DNA of 64,000 bases from Unio delphinus (GCA_029339505.1 JAQISU010000033.1:1978001-2042000); one strand, 5' to 3'; positions 1 through 12,703 are shown, numbered from the stretch's first letter. The notes: generated by a model not told the origin, from the letters alone. Made by a program: numbers and translations.

Positions 1-340
1 GAAAAGTATGAAAACGTGTGTTTGTAGTTTGAAAAATAAATATTCTTTGCAGCACATTTAATATTTAGACGAATAGAGATCACCATAATCCTTTTATGTA
101 AAAAAAAACCTGGACAAGAAATCAGATGATAGAGTTTAAATATGTTCTTAACAGGATTCGAACCTGTTCAGTAATTTGTATGGCTGATAGGGACAATCTT
201 CTGTTTGGTACATAGATATCATGCATGCATACAGGTAAACACAAATCTGAAAATTTGACTTTAAAGTTCCACTTACACTGTGAAGGTTTAAAACTACAAT
301 ATTGCCTTATATTAATTATCGTTCATACTCCATCTAACTA

Positions 341-595
341 TGGGGCCCTGAGTGGCCGAGTGGTCTAAAGCGCTTTCCGTTACGGATCACTGCCATCTCA
401 CCTCTGTCTGCGTGGATTCGAGTCTCATATTCGGCTAACGTAGTTATGTGAGAAAGCTTGCCAGTAGCTTCTAGTGGGTCGGTGGTTCTTTCCGGGGGTT
501 TTCCCCGTTTTCTTCCTCCACCAATAATACTGGCCGCCATGTATAGCCTATCGTGTGCTGAAAAATGGCGTTAAACCTAACAACAACAACAACAA
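341..595 (+). mobile_element. tRNA-derived SINE, family A (copy A1)
   Basis: The head has an A-box-like tggccgagtggtctaaagcg and a B-box-like ggattcgagtc, resembling a Leu/Ser-type tRNA with a long variable arm. The body ends aaaaatggcgttaaacc with an (aac)n tail. It is flanked by a perfect 11-bp target-site duplication, ccatctaacta, at 330-340 and 596-606. Confidence 0.9.
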
Positions 596-606
596 CCATC
601 TAACTA

Positions 607-1783
607 CTGATATACACACAACACAGTAATACTATTAGAGTAGTTTAAATGAGTAAGTAATAGATTGCCATGGATACCAGTATAGCAACCTGCAGCGATA
701 TATTAATCAAACCCTAACACGCGCCGATACATATGCATTTTAGAGGAGTAATCGAACCTTGCCACAGATTTAAGCTTAACATGTTCTTTTCCTAGCTAAA
801 TGACACTATGCAATATATACAAATTCAAATCGATATGACTTCAAAACCTTTGTCAACCGTTTTTCATGCAATTTTTAGTAGACAGTACTGGTCACGAAAA
901 TATATTCCCACTAATTTACATGGATTAAGTGTCAACAAAAGACAATACTTCATTTTCACATGTGGCTGCCATCAATAATATTTCCTAGTTTTTAATGAAT
1001 ATGCATAAATACAAGTACGCCATCAACAACACGACGACACGAGCTGTTTATTACACATATACTAAATCGTATTTATCAATCGATTAGTAGATGTATTTGT
1101 AAAAAGAAACTTTCGACTGACTGATTCAAACAGCATGAAAGGTTGTGTTGGGTTAACTTTCCAGAAAACCTTTACCAGGTCGCAACGATTGGCTAAACAG
1201 GTTCGTGCATATATTCATTAGAAACGAGAAAATATAACCAGAGGCAGCCACAGGTGACAAATGAGCGTAGATGCGCTACTGACTTGGGAAGGTGGAACTA
1301 TTTATTTTGCTTATTATGTTCATTTCCTGGGGCAGTATATTATGGGTTACACAGGTTGCGGTTTTGATAGATGGGTTTTAGAGGCAGCATCCTTAATTTA
1401 AAAGATCATATCAATTTTGTCTCAGAAGCTCTCCAAGGTTACTGTCTGAAGGAATTTAAATAACGTTAAGCCAAGAGATATTCAATTAAATAACACTAAA
1501 GTTTCCTTTGCTAGTTATGTAACACAGACAGGCAACATAATGGTAGCATTACACATGGTCAGATAACATGAATTGCGACTGGTCGAAATTAACAGTAGGC
1601 GTAGGCATCTGATTGGTGTATTGTACATGAAAATTAACTATGATCATTCAAAGACGAAGAATAACTGAATATCCATATAGTTTTGCAATTAATGCAAAGC
1701 TGTTTCAGAATCTAAGTAAGCTTGTCCCACTCGTTGAACATGAGTAGCTTTAGCATAGAGGAAAATAACGATTTCATAGAGTA
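607..1783. other. Intergenic, nothing recognised
   Basis: AT-rich, with stops in all frames. No gene, repeat array or RNA seen. Confidence 0.6.
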
Positions 1784-2099
1784 ATGTTACCAGCTTTGAC
1801 TTTTCCCTTTTCTATTGTGCTATTTTGTCCCTACTGTTGGATTTTGCCATCGATATCATTTTTCTTTCCTCTGTCATATTTTCTATCAGTATCATTCTTT
1901 TCGTCGTCATCATTTAACTCGTTGGCATCAATCACTGATGTCACTTTTAGTGTTACTGTTAATTGTCCTTATGTGTTTGTTTTCAAGTGTGACATCGTCA
2001 CTTTCATCTGACTGCGACTCTTTTTCCTCTGAGGACGTAGAATCATCAGTGCCATTAACAACCACACCACTGATTGGCAAAGTCATGCTTGTGATCCAC

Positions 2100-2213
2100 C
2101 TGTCAGTAGTATTGTTCACTGCTGTACCTGGCTTTACGTCTGGCTTCGTGATGTTTTGGATTAGACTGCCGAACACTCGAAAATCGTGTAAAAGAAGACC
2201 TGAAATGAAAAGT
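2100..2213 (-). other. Exon-like segment, paralogous to 4308-4418 (copy 1)
   Basis: On the minus strand a splice-acceptor-like ttttcatttcag (2197-2208) precedes an open frame encoding LLLHDFRVFGSLIQNITKPD and KPGTAVNNTTD. The frame stays open to 1928 through an acidic Ser-rich stretch. The paralogue at 4.35 kb keeps the frame with many conservative changes. It could be a terminal exon of an unseen gene or part of a repeat. The product is not recognised. Confidence 0.4.
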
Positions 2214-2228
2214 ACGTATGTATGTCTT

Positions 2229-2384
2229 ATGAATGAATGAATGTATGTATGTATGTATGTATGTATGTATGTATGTATGTATGTATGTATGTATGTATGT
2301 ATGGATGTATGGATGGATGGATGGATGGATGGATGGATGCAGGCAGGCAGGCAGGTAGGTAGGTAGGTAGGTAGGTAGGTATGT
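2229..2384. repeat. Microsatellite (ATGT)n grading into (ATGG), (GCAG), (GTAG)
   Basis: Tetranucleotide tract with stepwise unit changes. Produces spurious Ile-His-Thr-Tyr ORFs on the minus strand. Confidence 0.97.
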
Positions 2385-2409
2385 AAACCTATCTCAATCA
2401 TAGCCGATC

Positions 2410-2411
<2 letters not shown>

Positions 2412-2493
<82 letters not shown>
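2412..2493. repeat. Microsatellite (GA)n
   Basis: About 41 uninterrupted GA units. Confidence 0.98.
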
Positions 2494-2495
<2 letters not shown>

Positions 2496-2499
2496 TGAC

Positions 2500-4130
2500 T
2501 GTACATATCTATCACAACGGTCCTGCACTATATTTACTAAAAACTATGAAGAAAAATAATGATTTGATAAAATAAATAAATATTCTTTACTTTGTATCCT
2601 GTATCTTATAGGATAACAGTGAACAAGAATCATATGAAATATTCAGTGCAGCCTCGGTATTTGGGATTTAACAATCCACCTGAATGTATGTCGTTGATGG
2701 AGAAAAAAAAATTAGGTAATTATTGCCGAGTGTCACTTTCCTTACAATATGACCCTAGTTTCCAGATTACCTCGCGCCCCCTCCCCCTTTGCAGAGTTAT
2801 TTCTTTTTCATTGTTTTATCTACGAAGTGAACACATCACCCTACTAACTTAAGTTTAATTCATGCATATCGGTTATTCATCCTGTTTAAAAACTTATTTA
2901 GTGTTTCTTCTGAATTCGTCCAAATGAAGAAAAGCTCATGAATAGACCTAACATAGAAACATGGTAGCTTTCGGGCTATATGAAATATGTCTTTCTATTA
3001 TTCAGCCATCTAAATGTTTGCATAAGCACAAGCAAACCTATTCCACGTAGATGTACCTTTTGATAAGGGGGGGGGGGGGGGGGGGGCTTTTCCATAAAAT
3101 GTTCTTTTTAAGACAATTTATCTTTAAATTTAAATTTCCTCTTCTGTTGAATTTGAACCTGGCTTATCGAGCATGACCTAAACACAAGGTCATGGACATG
3201 CTTAATGTTAGGATAAAAGTTATCAATGAATGCTGTAACCATGACAGGGATTTAGGAGGTTTAATGATGGTCAGTTTCTCCCGAAAATTCTTTGTATCTT
3301 TAACATACGAAAACTGTTTTTCAGCCAAAAGGTTTCAATAAAACTTTACGCTCAGTCTCACATCAACAATCTGAGACAATGGGCCTATCTACCCACAATG
3401 TAGCCCAAGTTATCAACAGGATTGTGAATTGTGGTAAGAAGATAACAATATATTATATAGTCTGGTATATAAGCAGTCAACCAACTTGATTTGTGTTTGA
3501 ATTTGGATACAAGGGGCTGCTTGTTTGTTGTCCGAGATACCAAAATAGAGAAATTAAATTGTACCTACCGGTACTAATTGTCCTCAAAATATGTTGTATC
3601 CTCATTAAAAGTATTTAAATTTCCTCAGATCGCTAAAGTCTTAAACTATTTAATAAATAAACCTCACTCCGCTGAAGTCAGAACCTGACGTTTGGAAAAA
3701 TATACCACTGAAGATCCGAGTCCGGAACGTAAACCTTTTTTTGTTAAACAAAGTGTACCAATGATGAATATAAATCCTCACAGCATCGACCGTCAAGAAC
3801 AGAATTTGGCATGCCTAAGTTTCCGCCAAATTTTTTAGAGTAATTTACCAGCTGAAAGTAGATTTTTCGATTAGGAAACACCTGTTTTGTCAGAGCAACC
3901 CTAAATTTCAAAAGTTCAACAGTCGCATGAATATGATTAAGTATGATGTCTTCATTTCAAATTATTTTATTTATTTATTGCTTTTTAATTTTACTTTGCG
4001 GCTATGAGTTATTGGCCAAATGTGTCAGGTGCTACATCACAACACAAGGAAAAGACCATATCATGACGTTCTGAAGGTGGCATTCATCTTGCCGAATAGT
4101 GTTAAATTTTAAGTGATTATTACTGCCACC
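2500..4130. other. Intergenic, nothing recognised apart from the G run
   Basis: No exon-like open frame with splice sites was found on either strand, although upstream exons for the 2.1-kb segment would be expected here if it is part of a gene. Confidence 0.55.
3067..3086. repeat. Homopolymer G run
   Basis: Twenty consecutive G; its true length is uncertain in most sequencing methods. Confidence 0.95.
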
Positions 4131-4307
4131 TCTTTTCAAAATTTAGGTAATGACAAATCATTGTATTTCCGTTGCATTATCGAGTACGTCTTCAATGTTG
4201 TGTCGTTGCATGCTGAATAAGCAGTTTTTAGAGGGGTTAGAGTCACGAAAGAGAGAACGTTAGTTAAACGGGAGTTTGGGCGCATACAAGATTTGCATAG
4301 GATCCTA

Positions 4308-4418
4308 CTATCATTAGCATTGTTCAGTTTCATTCCTGGATTTAAGTCTGGCTTGCTGATGTTTGCGAGTACCCCACTGTACACTCGAATGTCGTGCAAA
4401 AGAAGACCTGAAATGAAA
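4308..4418 (-). other. Exon-like segment, paralogous to 2100-2213 (copy 2)
   Basis: The same acceptor-like ttttcatttcag precedes LLLHDIRVYSGVLANISKPD and NPGMKLNNAND on the minus strand. The frame is open to 4136. A (TGTA)n array then a (GA)n array follow to the right, as for copy 1. Confidence 0.4.
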
Positions 4419-4420
4419 AG

Positions 4421-4595
4421 TATGTATGTATGTATGTATGTATGTATGTATGTATGTATGTATGTATGTATGTATGTATGTATGTATGTATGTATGTATG
4501 TATGTATGTATGTATGCATGCATGCATGCATGCATGCATGCATGCATGTATGTATGTATGTACATACGTACGTACGTACGTATGTATGTATGTAT
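4421..4595. repeat. Microsatellite (TATG)n with (CATG) and (TACG) variants
   Basis: Tetranucleotide tract of about 44 units with internal blocks of catg and tacg. Confidence 0.97.
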
Positions 4596-4600
4596 CCTTG

Positions 4601-4667
4601 AAGCGGCGGTCGCTCAGTTGTAACGGTCGAAAGGGAGTGTGGGTTCGAATCCTAGTATTGGAACAGC
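4601..4667 (+). mobile_element. tRNA-like sequence (A and B boxes), SINE head or tRNA relic
   Basis: ggtcgctcagttgtaacggt and gtgggttcgaatcctag match Pol III A and B boxes at normal tRNA spacing. Acceptor stem pairing is not evident. It lies between a (TGTA)n and a (GA)n array. Confidence 0.45.
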
Positions 4668-4677
4668 ATGGGTCAAC

Positions 4678-4681
<4 letters not shown>

Positions 4682-4717
<36 letters not shown>
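4682..4717. repeat. Microsatellite (GA)n
   Basis: About 18 GA units between a tRNA-like sequence and SINE B1. Confidence 0.97.
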
Positions 4718-4722
<5 letters not shown>

Positions 4723-4985
4723 ATTTTTAACGTAGCTTAAACAATTTATTCCAGTCATATCGCTAAAACGATGTCGTCAGTATTGAAAGTTTATAGTGAT
4801 GTCTAGAATTAGGTATCACGTCTCAGACATGTAGCATAATGTCCAACCTAGTGACAGCCGACCAGTCATAACAAAAACCTCTTATTGCTTGGGCAGCTGC
4901 TAGTACCGTTTATATTAGTCTCTGGTATCATTCAACCGGACTTCGAATATGCTACCTCCAGACTCCGAGGTGGAAGCTCTTAATG
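4718..4985 (-). mobile_element. tRNA-derived SINE, family B (copy B1, degenerate)
   Basis: Contains the family core: gtcatatcgctaaaacgatg, gtttatagtgatgtctag and gccgaccagtcataac. The tRNA-like head (read on the minus strand) is at the right end. A (GA)n run abuts the left (tail) end. Confidence 0.78.
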
Positions 4986-4989
4986 ATAG

Positions 4990-5546
4990 AGAAATAGATA
5001 GAAGGACAGAGAGATCTTACCAAATCTATCACAATAAACTCGCACAACGTTTATAAGAACAATTTCTAACAAAAATCTAAAATGCAAACTACTCCGATAA
5101 AAAATTCACCGAGGGAGGAATTCAAATAAATAATTTTAGCTCTTTGCGATTAACCGGGATTTTTTTTCCCTATCTTCTTTTAATGTGTATATTTAATCGG
5201 GTGTCTAGTACATATTTCTTATTTGATAGCTGAACGAATATACAACATAAATTTTCTAGGAAATGTTTCATGCAGATTCTGAACGTTTGTAGAGATGAAC
5301 AAATAACTTTAATTTTGTGTCATGAAGAGAATATATAATCTTCTCACCATCTGCAAAACAATTTTCCAAAATTCTCTGATTTTGTAACCTCTTTCTTGTA
5401 GTAATGCGAAAAACAATTAAATTGGTCCATTTATGAATCATGCTGTCATTACTATATATGCAGACGAACAGCCAGATATGCTCACGCGCAGAATTGTTAC
5501 AGTGCTGTACATATTATATTGCTGTATATAAATAGATACAGAAATG

Positions 5547-5587
<41 letters not shown>

Positions 5588-6150
5588 ATAATGACTTCAA
5601 CAGAGAACAAAATATAAAGTAATACACATACCACATATCTTTCTATATAATTACCTGTTGCAATGAAAATTCTTAGTACTGCTGATCCTTTCATGATTTG
5701 TTGTTTTCTTCTAAGACAAAGATAAATTCTTTATTTTGTATTCAGCTTTATCAACAATAAACGTCATTCACCGGTCTTATATACCAATTTACAAATCATA
5801 TAAGCGAAACGAAAATCACGACGTAACAGGTGAGGTGTTTCCCCAGATTCCCCAGTACGAGTTCGGCGCTAGAATGTCATCAGCGCATTGGTTGCACGAG
5901 TTTCCTCTTTCAAATGAATGACATTTGTAACAAATGAGCGCCCTATTGTTTTGGGTTTAGTACTAATCATGCAATTTCAAAACCAAGGACGTTTTTCAAT
6001 GTGTCAGGTAAGTCACGATCAATTGAATGCATCTTTTTTGTTTTTGATTGGTTTAATGGCACTCAAAACACACTATTGGTTATATCACGTCGAGGAAATG
6101 GGAGTTAAGTGCATTTTGTTAGGACACATCGAGCTCAGGCTGGTATGTGC
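4990..6150. other. Intergenic, only the (TG)n tract
   Basis: Short ORFs here have no recognisable protein signature. Confidence 0.55.
5551..5584. repeat. Microsatellite (TG)n
   Basis: Seventeen TG units. Confidence 0.97.
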
Positions 6151-6151
6151 A

Positions 6152-6218
6152 GGAGCTGAACCAGTAGCCTTTTTATTCTTCAGCTCGATGCTCTACCAAC
6201 CGAACTACCGCGGCTCCC
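6152..6218 (-). mobile_element. tRNA-like sequence, probable SINE head (family D)
   Basis: The minus strand reads ggagccgcggtagttcggtt, then ggtagagcatcgagc, and ends tggttcagctcc, giving recognisable A and B boxes. No matching acceptor stem closes it, so it is more likely a SINE head than a working tRNA gene. Confidence 0.5.
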
Positions 6219-6547
6219 GATTTTGAAGGAAAATATTTTGTAAAATCCGCTTGTACACAAAGATTTATAACCAAAGCGTTATTGGCTCTTCTTAACGATG
6301 CCTCGACCTTAGTTTCATGTAATCTCACTTCAAACAAAATTTTAAAATAGGTTTCAAAAAAGCTCATATTGCTGTTTACATATTTTAACTATTCTTCTTA
6401 GGAAACAAGATAACGATAAATCTGAACTCTTTTTGTTATTTGAATGTCATGGGGACTTTTTGTTTTCCACTGAGGAGTTGCTGGGCGTCTGAAATTTTAT
6501 AAAATCTGTCGTTTCGTTTTAATCGGTGTTTGTGTGTGTCTTTGATA

Positions 6548-6857
6548 TTTGGATTTTTAATTTAGTTTTGTTTTAAAATGTGTAATCATATCGCTACGAT
6601 ATCTGCAGCGTGGCAGTTTATTGTGATGTCATGCACTGGGGCATCACGTCGCAGACGTAGCACCATGTCCCACCCAGTCACATTATTCTGACACCAGGCC
6701 GACCAGTACTAACACTAACCTCTTAAATGCCGAGCAACAAGCGAGGCAGCTGTTAGTACCACTTTTGATAAATATTTGGTATGACTCGGCCGAAGTTCGA
6801 ATCTACCACCTCTTGCATCCGAGGCGGGCGCTTTAACCCCCATGCAACAGGAGCGGT
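6548..6857 (-). mobile_element. SINE family B (copy B2)
   Basis: Near full length. On the minus strand the right end reads as a tRNA-like head (accgctcctgttgcatgggg, then gaggtggtagattcgaac). The core has gcactggggcatcacgtcgc and ccaggccgaccagtactaac. A short (TG)n run at 6525-6538 marks the tail. Confidence 0.85.
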
Positions 6858-6859
6858 TC

Positions 6860-8170
6860 CCTTTCAAACGGAAACTCGGAGTGAATTTGTAAACTGTAAT
6901 GAAATGTCATTCTGTAATACGTTTATTTTGGTTTGGATTGTTGTTAAATTAGTTGAATGAACGCGTGCCCAATCACATTACCAAAACGCAAATTTTGTAA
7001 ATATTAAAGGATTCTCATTATCTCGTGTCATTCAGAAAAATGCACTTCTCGGTCATGTCGTGTCCTTGCGACTTTTTTCTGCGAGAGAACGTTAAAACGT
7101 ATCATCCTTTTGAAGATGATTTGATTCATCCAGATACCTAACTAAAATTTATATTAACACAAATAATTACGAGCCATGGTCGTGTTAATATGTCTGAAGC
7201 ATAAGTAGATCAACTTTATTTTTTATCTGTTTGGAATAGTTTCAGTTAAGTAGCATCACAAAACAAAATGTCAATTTTTTTTAATCGACTAGATATGCCA
7301 CTTCATTAGATTCCATAAAATACTCGTGTTCAGGTACATACAAAACAATGTGCTGTTAAAGCAAACTTTTAGGTCTATAGAACTAGTTTTCGTTCAGTAC
7401 CAAACCATTAACATTATTTAGCTACTCTTGTTTACAGTTTTAAGCATACATAATTGAAACATCGAAGGCGGATATTAATATATCATGCAGGCCGCATTGA
7501 CACAGAGAAGACAGAAAGTAATCAATCTGTTTAGAACTACTAACCAAAATGGCACTTTTTATGCACATAGTTAATATTTATGTGAAACTTCAGTGAATAA
7601 AACTTGTGTGATTTATGTGACATTTAATATTAGCATACCACATTACTGCATTACAAATTTACAAATTGAAGATGACAACCGTTTTAAAACAATGTAAACA
7701 AAGTTTTTACATCTGTTGAATAAAGACTTGTTTGAAAAATACAAAGATCTGCTATCTGCACTTTACAGCCATTTTGTACAGATCACGCTTTACGACAAAG
7801 AAAGTCGGCGAATTTCATATCGCCCGGTAATCTGTGGTCTCGTTGTTTTCATCTTCGTATGCAACACTTAAGATTAGATTATATTTGTATTATGATCAGA
7901 TTAAAATTAGAATTGATACAAATGAATTTGATTATATTAAGATTAGATTACATTAAATTTGACAGATTGTAGGAGGACATGAGACACGTTTTGTGGCACT
8001 ATAGGAGGATTGGTGTTTTATATGAGAAAACAAGTACAACATAATATAGTAGAATTTGAGTGCTTGATGTACAAAGAGAAACTCAAATGGATTAGACGTT
8101 ATGGAGGCAAAGCTAAATTTTCACATGGACGAGACTGTAGGCAAAGGAAAATTTGACATGGTTTGGTTTC
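6860..8170. other. Intergenic, nothing recognised
   Basis: AT-rich with no coherent ORF. An attagatta-like low-complexity patch lies near 7870-7970. Confidence 0.55.
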
Positions 8171-8185
8171 CATAAGAGGAAGGGA

Positions 8186-8435
8186 TGTTGTTGCTGTTGT
8201 TGTAGGGCGTAACGCCATTTTTCAGCACACGATAGGCTGGCTATACGTGGCGGCCAGTATTATTGGTGGAGGAAGAACCCGGGAAACCCCCCGAAAAGAA
8301 CCACGGACCCACGAGAAGCTACTGGCAAGCTTTCTCACATACCCACATTGGCAGAATCTGAGACTCAAACCTACGCAGACAGAAGTGAGATGGCAGTGAT
8401 CCGTAACAGAGAGCGCTTTAGACCACTCGGCCCCC
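8186..8435 (-). mobile_element. SINE family A (copy A2)
   Basis: This is a reverse copy of the A1 type, reading (ttg)n, then aacgccatttttcagcacac, and ending at the tRNA-like ctttagaccactcggccc. Target-site duplication aggaaggga at 8177-8185 and 8436-8444. Confidence 0.88.
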
Positions 8436-8761
8436 AGGAAGGGAAGTTATACATTGGTTAACAAGCTTGCATTTGTTTGGACAAACACTAATCTTTACAG
8501 TAAAATAGACGGAGCCAGATAGTTATAAATTGTTTACATTTATGCAAACCAAATTCCAACTTCACAAGCCAACACCTACTGTTAAAGACCAACACGCATC
8601 TTATAAATCAAAGATGGGGGGAGGGGTCTGGAGGTCAAGGTGGTGGTGGAAGGGTGCGGGTCTTTATGTCAATACAGAGTATAATGCAATCTGCCACGTG
8701 TCACCCTCTGTCGATGGAAAATCCAAGTATGTTTTGAGAAGCGACGTGATGTTAATTTATT

Positions 8762-9350
8762 CCTATACCAGTAACATGTCTCTCTTGAAAAGTAATGTAT
8801 TTTATTGGGGTGGAAATGCTATCTCTTTATATACCAGTAACACATCATGTCTCTCTTGAAAAGTAATGTATTTTATTGGGGTGGAAATGCTATCTCTTCC
8901 TATACCAGTAACACATCAAGTCTCTCCTGAAAAACAATGCATTTTATTGGGGGTGGAAATGCTATCTCTTCCTATACCAATAACACATCATGTATCTCCT
9001 GAAAAGTAATGTATTTTATTGGGGTGGAAATGCCATCTCTCCTTATAGCAGTAACACATCATGTCTCTCCTAAAAATGTATTTTTTGGAGTGGAAATGCC
9101 ATTTCCTTCGACCAGTAACACAACATGTCTCTCCTAAAGAGTAACGTATTTTATTGGGGTGGAAATGCAAATCATTCCCTTATACAGCTCACACACCATG
9201 TTCCTTCCGAAGAATAACGTATAGTAGTGGGGTGGAAATGCTATCACATCTTGTACAAGTAACCCACCATGGCCCTCCTGCAGAGTTATATATTTTATTA
9301 GAGTGGCAATATTATTCGTTCCATATACCTGTAACACACCGTCTCTCCAA
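8762..9350. repeat. Minisatellite, ~71-bp unit, about 8 copies
   Basis: The unit contains gaaaagtaatgtattttatt, ggggtggaaatgctatctc and ccagtaacacatcatgtctc. Copies diverge towards the right. It lies downstream of the USP gene. Confidence 0.88.
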
Positions 9351-9399
9351 CATTTACTGGTGCTGCAGTTTTTAGCAGCTGAATAGGTATCGCCCCTAC

Positions 9400-10580
9400 C
9401 ACCCACCCCCACCCCTGCATATTACTGCACAGGTCCATAAAAAAATGCAGCAAACATATCACTAACTAATGAGTTGTCAAAAATGCTATGTGACCCATCT
9501 CTTCCTGATGCTCCTCACCCAGCTGCTATTTTGTAGAGGCAACAATTCCAATATCATACTTTATACAGTTAACCTACATAAATTAAAAAGCTGTATGTTG
9601 CTATTAGTCTTCATAGCCTTCATACATGGATGAGTTAATGGGTGAAAATTAACTAAAGCAGAAATTATTTACGATTTGACATATTCCCTGGTATTGTTAG
9701 TAATCTTTTTATTTAAAACAATGATCTCATCTTAACCAGCAAAATATGTTCGGAAAATGTTCTTTAGTCAATATTCTCAGAGACTTCTTTTTTTTTGTCA
9801 TTATTTTGTTTACAAAATTGCAGATTTTATAGCTCTCCCAGGCTTTAGATGATCTGTGCAAAGTGTATTTTTGTAAATAACATATGCCTAGTTTTCTGTT
9901 CATATACAATAATGGTTTCCTAAGGAAATATATAAATTTTATTGGGGCATGTTTGTAACATTCAGCAGAGCTTTTCAAATCTATCCTAGTCAGAATTGGT
10001 AGACTGGGGGTCATTACTTGAACACAAGAGCAATGGTGCACGTAGTAAATCATTCAGAAGTCGTTGACATGAAAATCTTTTAAGTACAAGATTTTCAAAA
10101 TATGCTGGTTGCAGAACACTGTCTCTTAGCAGCTTAAAAACAGATAACGAAAATCGCTAATTCGAGTTGACAGATCAAATATATTCCTACACTAATTTTG
10201 GTTATTTGCAAGTATTGGATCAAGACAAGATGGATTACAACCATTCTTAAGAAATGTAGCTTCTCTAATTAAGCATGCAATACCAAAACTACCACCAATA
10301 TCACTTATGCAATAAGACTTGTCCTACACCAGTGCTAACATCTACACACTGAACCAGCCCTTTGTCTGGCATTTTTACATAAGTATCCAAAGATATTTTC
10401 ATAGATTCATTGATAGAAATATGCTATTGATTAACATTTTAGTTCATTTTTAGATACATTTTTAGTTATGTGCTTCATTGAAACTAATGCTCTTACATCC
10501 TGTGCACTGGAACAGCTGAGCAAATGAAGGACATAATCCCACCACCAATGGCAGTTGTGATCCCATCGCTCAAGTTTGTA
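9400..10580. other. Intergenic, nothing recognised
   Basis: ORFs up to about 108 codons occur by chance and lack domain signatures. Confidence 0.5.
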
Positions 10581-10584
10581 AGCA

Positions 10585-10795
10585 AAAAGGCTCAGTGGAT
10601 GGCATGCCAGACTCACGACCTAAAAGTGGGTTCAAATCATACAGACGGACTGGCCTAGGTCAACTACTGTTGTGTCCTTGGGTACAGCAGTTTGTCCCAG
10701 TTGCCTTGGCACTAAATTATCTACCTGTGTCAATGTGCCATAAACCAAAACCGTCATTGTATGAAGCTATGAATAACTTTCCTTAGGGGAAAGAA
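10585..10795 (+). mobile_element. tRNA-like SINE candidate, family C
   Basis: aggctcagtggatggcatgc (A-box-like) and gtgggttcaaatcatacag (B-box-like) are spaced as in a tRNA, followed by a non-tRNA body with tgtgtccttgggtacagcag. A single copy in the window, so the family assignment is tentative. Confidence 0.6.
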
Positions 10796-10799
10796 CTTG

Positions 10800-12690
10800 T
10801 AATAGAATAAGTTTACCTCCCAACTCAGCTACCTCCACAATTATTCTCACAGCATTTTGTACCATTATGTACGTGTAAAAAATATTTATTTTTCTAATCA
10901 CCGTCAAATCTTGCTTATCAATTGGTGTAATGAATTCCAAATGTACACCAAACAGAACTGAAAGTACTATCCCTGGATCCTACAATATAATGCTTTATAA
11001 AATATTAACAAAAATGTTAAAAAATATGAATAAAAAAAACATTAACATAACAGGTTATAGAATTTATAATTTATACTCTATGGAGATTTGACCACAGGTC
11101 CTTTGGTCAACTTCACTCATTGCCTTGCCTATGCTTGATCCCATCTGCACTACGGGAAGTTTGAAGTTTCTCTAGAATCATGTTGAGTTGTTGCCAATTT
11201 TGTGTCCAAGTTGTCTTTATTTATGGATGCTGCTGTTTGCACTTGTTTTCACACCTTGTGTACTTCTGTCATTGCCCGTTTCATAGGAGCATGTAGATTT
11301 CTTATATCATACCATATTATTCATCTATTCGAGGTATATATGTACTTAGATTTACTGTCTGAAATTAATTTTGTCAATATCCGTCTGGACATGATGTCTC
11401 GATACTAAGTAGTTCTTAATAGCAATGATCATCCTCTATGTATCACAACTGTAGCTTCTATGTAAAAAAAGTACACAAGAAACGTTCGACTTGGCACCAA
11501 ACATGATATCCAATGTGTTTTACACCCCAATTTCACATACACCGTGTATGCTAAGTGACATGATGTCAGATTTTGTACTATCTTCTAGCTCACTTGACAT
11601 ACTAAAGGTGTACAATAAGGAATCATCTATTCATATTTGCCTAAACATCAGAATTGTTCTTGCTTATTTCTGTGCTAAATGGACATCATTCACATATCTT
11701 CTTAAGAACTGTATTTGTGTACATATCCTTGTCTTTGTTAATTTGATGAGTATGATTTTCAACATGTACAAATTAAATGAATTTGAATTATTCATCCATC
11801 ATTTTATGGGCAATTAGTGACGGGTTTTATTTCCCATACTTTTTATATATTTTTAAAATAATAACCCTTACATTTGGATAAATAAAAATTAATAGTAGTA
11901 CTATTTGCTAATGTTTTTGGATAGTCTGGACCTGTAGCTATGAAGAAAAAAATTTAAAAGTTAAATACTTCAAGATTTCCGAAGCAATTATTTAATAATC
12001 CATTCTATTTTCTTGTTTGCATTGTTATTACACTGCCATTTTGGAACATATTTCCACACTGCCATTTTATAATACATTTCCATAGAAAGTGATCTCACTT
12101 ATGATATAGATCACTTTCATATTTTCAATAAACATCACTACCATATATACTTGCTTATAAAGTCCAACTATAAACATCGCAAAAAGCAACCAAAAGATAT
12201 GGCTCTATGCAGTTTGTTCAGAGTAATCAACAGAACAAACTACATTCTGATCTGCCTTGCATTATTCGATGGCAGGGTCGATTTTGTATAGTTATCAAGT
12301 AGAAAGGTATGACAAAGTTGACCTGATATAAAAAAAGGTTTTAATGAGTAAAAGTAACATGTGATAGAATACTATGCACTTGTCCAATAATACTAGTCGT
12401 GGTACTTCACCTTGGCTATGCTTAGTACCAAGCTGAAATAAATATCCGTTAATGTTAACAAGTTAAAACATGCACGCTTTAATTAGGAAAATCTATGAGG
12501 TTTCCATTATAATCTTTATGTATCTTCTATTCATACGAATACGTCTCTAATTTGTCAATATTATCCACTTTCCAAACTCCATATATCCACCTTGAATCTG
12601 CATCAAAATGAATACTGAAACACTGTTTCTAGTTCTGATGATGTCGTGTATTGTATCAGAACGTTGTCACAGTGAATAAGTTTTTCCAGC
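10800..12690. other. Intergenic region downstream of the USP gene
   Basis: A 108-codon plus-strand ORF at 11491-11817 is hydrophobic and Ile/Ser-rich with no recognised motif. It looks like a chance AT-rich ORF. Confidence 0.5.
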
Positions 12691-12697
12691 TTTCAAT

Positions 12698-12703
12698 TTA
12701 TTT
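12698..12703 (-). promoter_or_regulatory. Candidate polyadenylation signal AATAAA of the USP25/28 gene
   Basis: The plus strand reads tttatt here, that is AATAAA on the minus strand, 166 nt past the stop codon. It is the first canonical hexamer downstream of the stop, so a short 3' UTR ending near 12670-12685 is the simplest reading. Confidence 0.55.

Noticed and set aside
1928..2401. Ile-His-Thr-Tyr repeat proteins on the minus strand (also 4136-4758)
   Set aside because: They are translations of the (TGTA)n microsatellites; no coding constraint is visible in the repeat part.
4601..4667. Functional tRNA gene
   Set aside because: A and B boxes are present, but no acceptor stem pairing or complete cloverleaf is visible. 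The same applies to 6152-6218 and the SINE heads.
11491..11817. Small hydrophobic protein gene on the plus strand
   Set aside because: AT-rich random-looking composition with no motif, neighbour or splice context.
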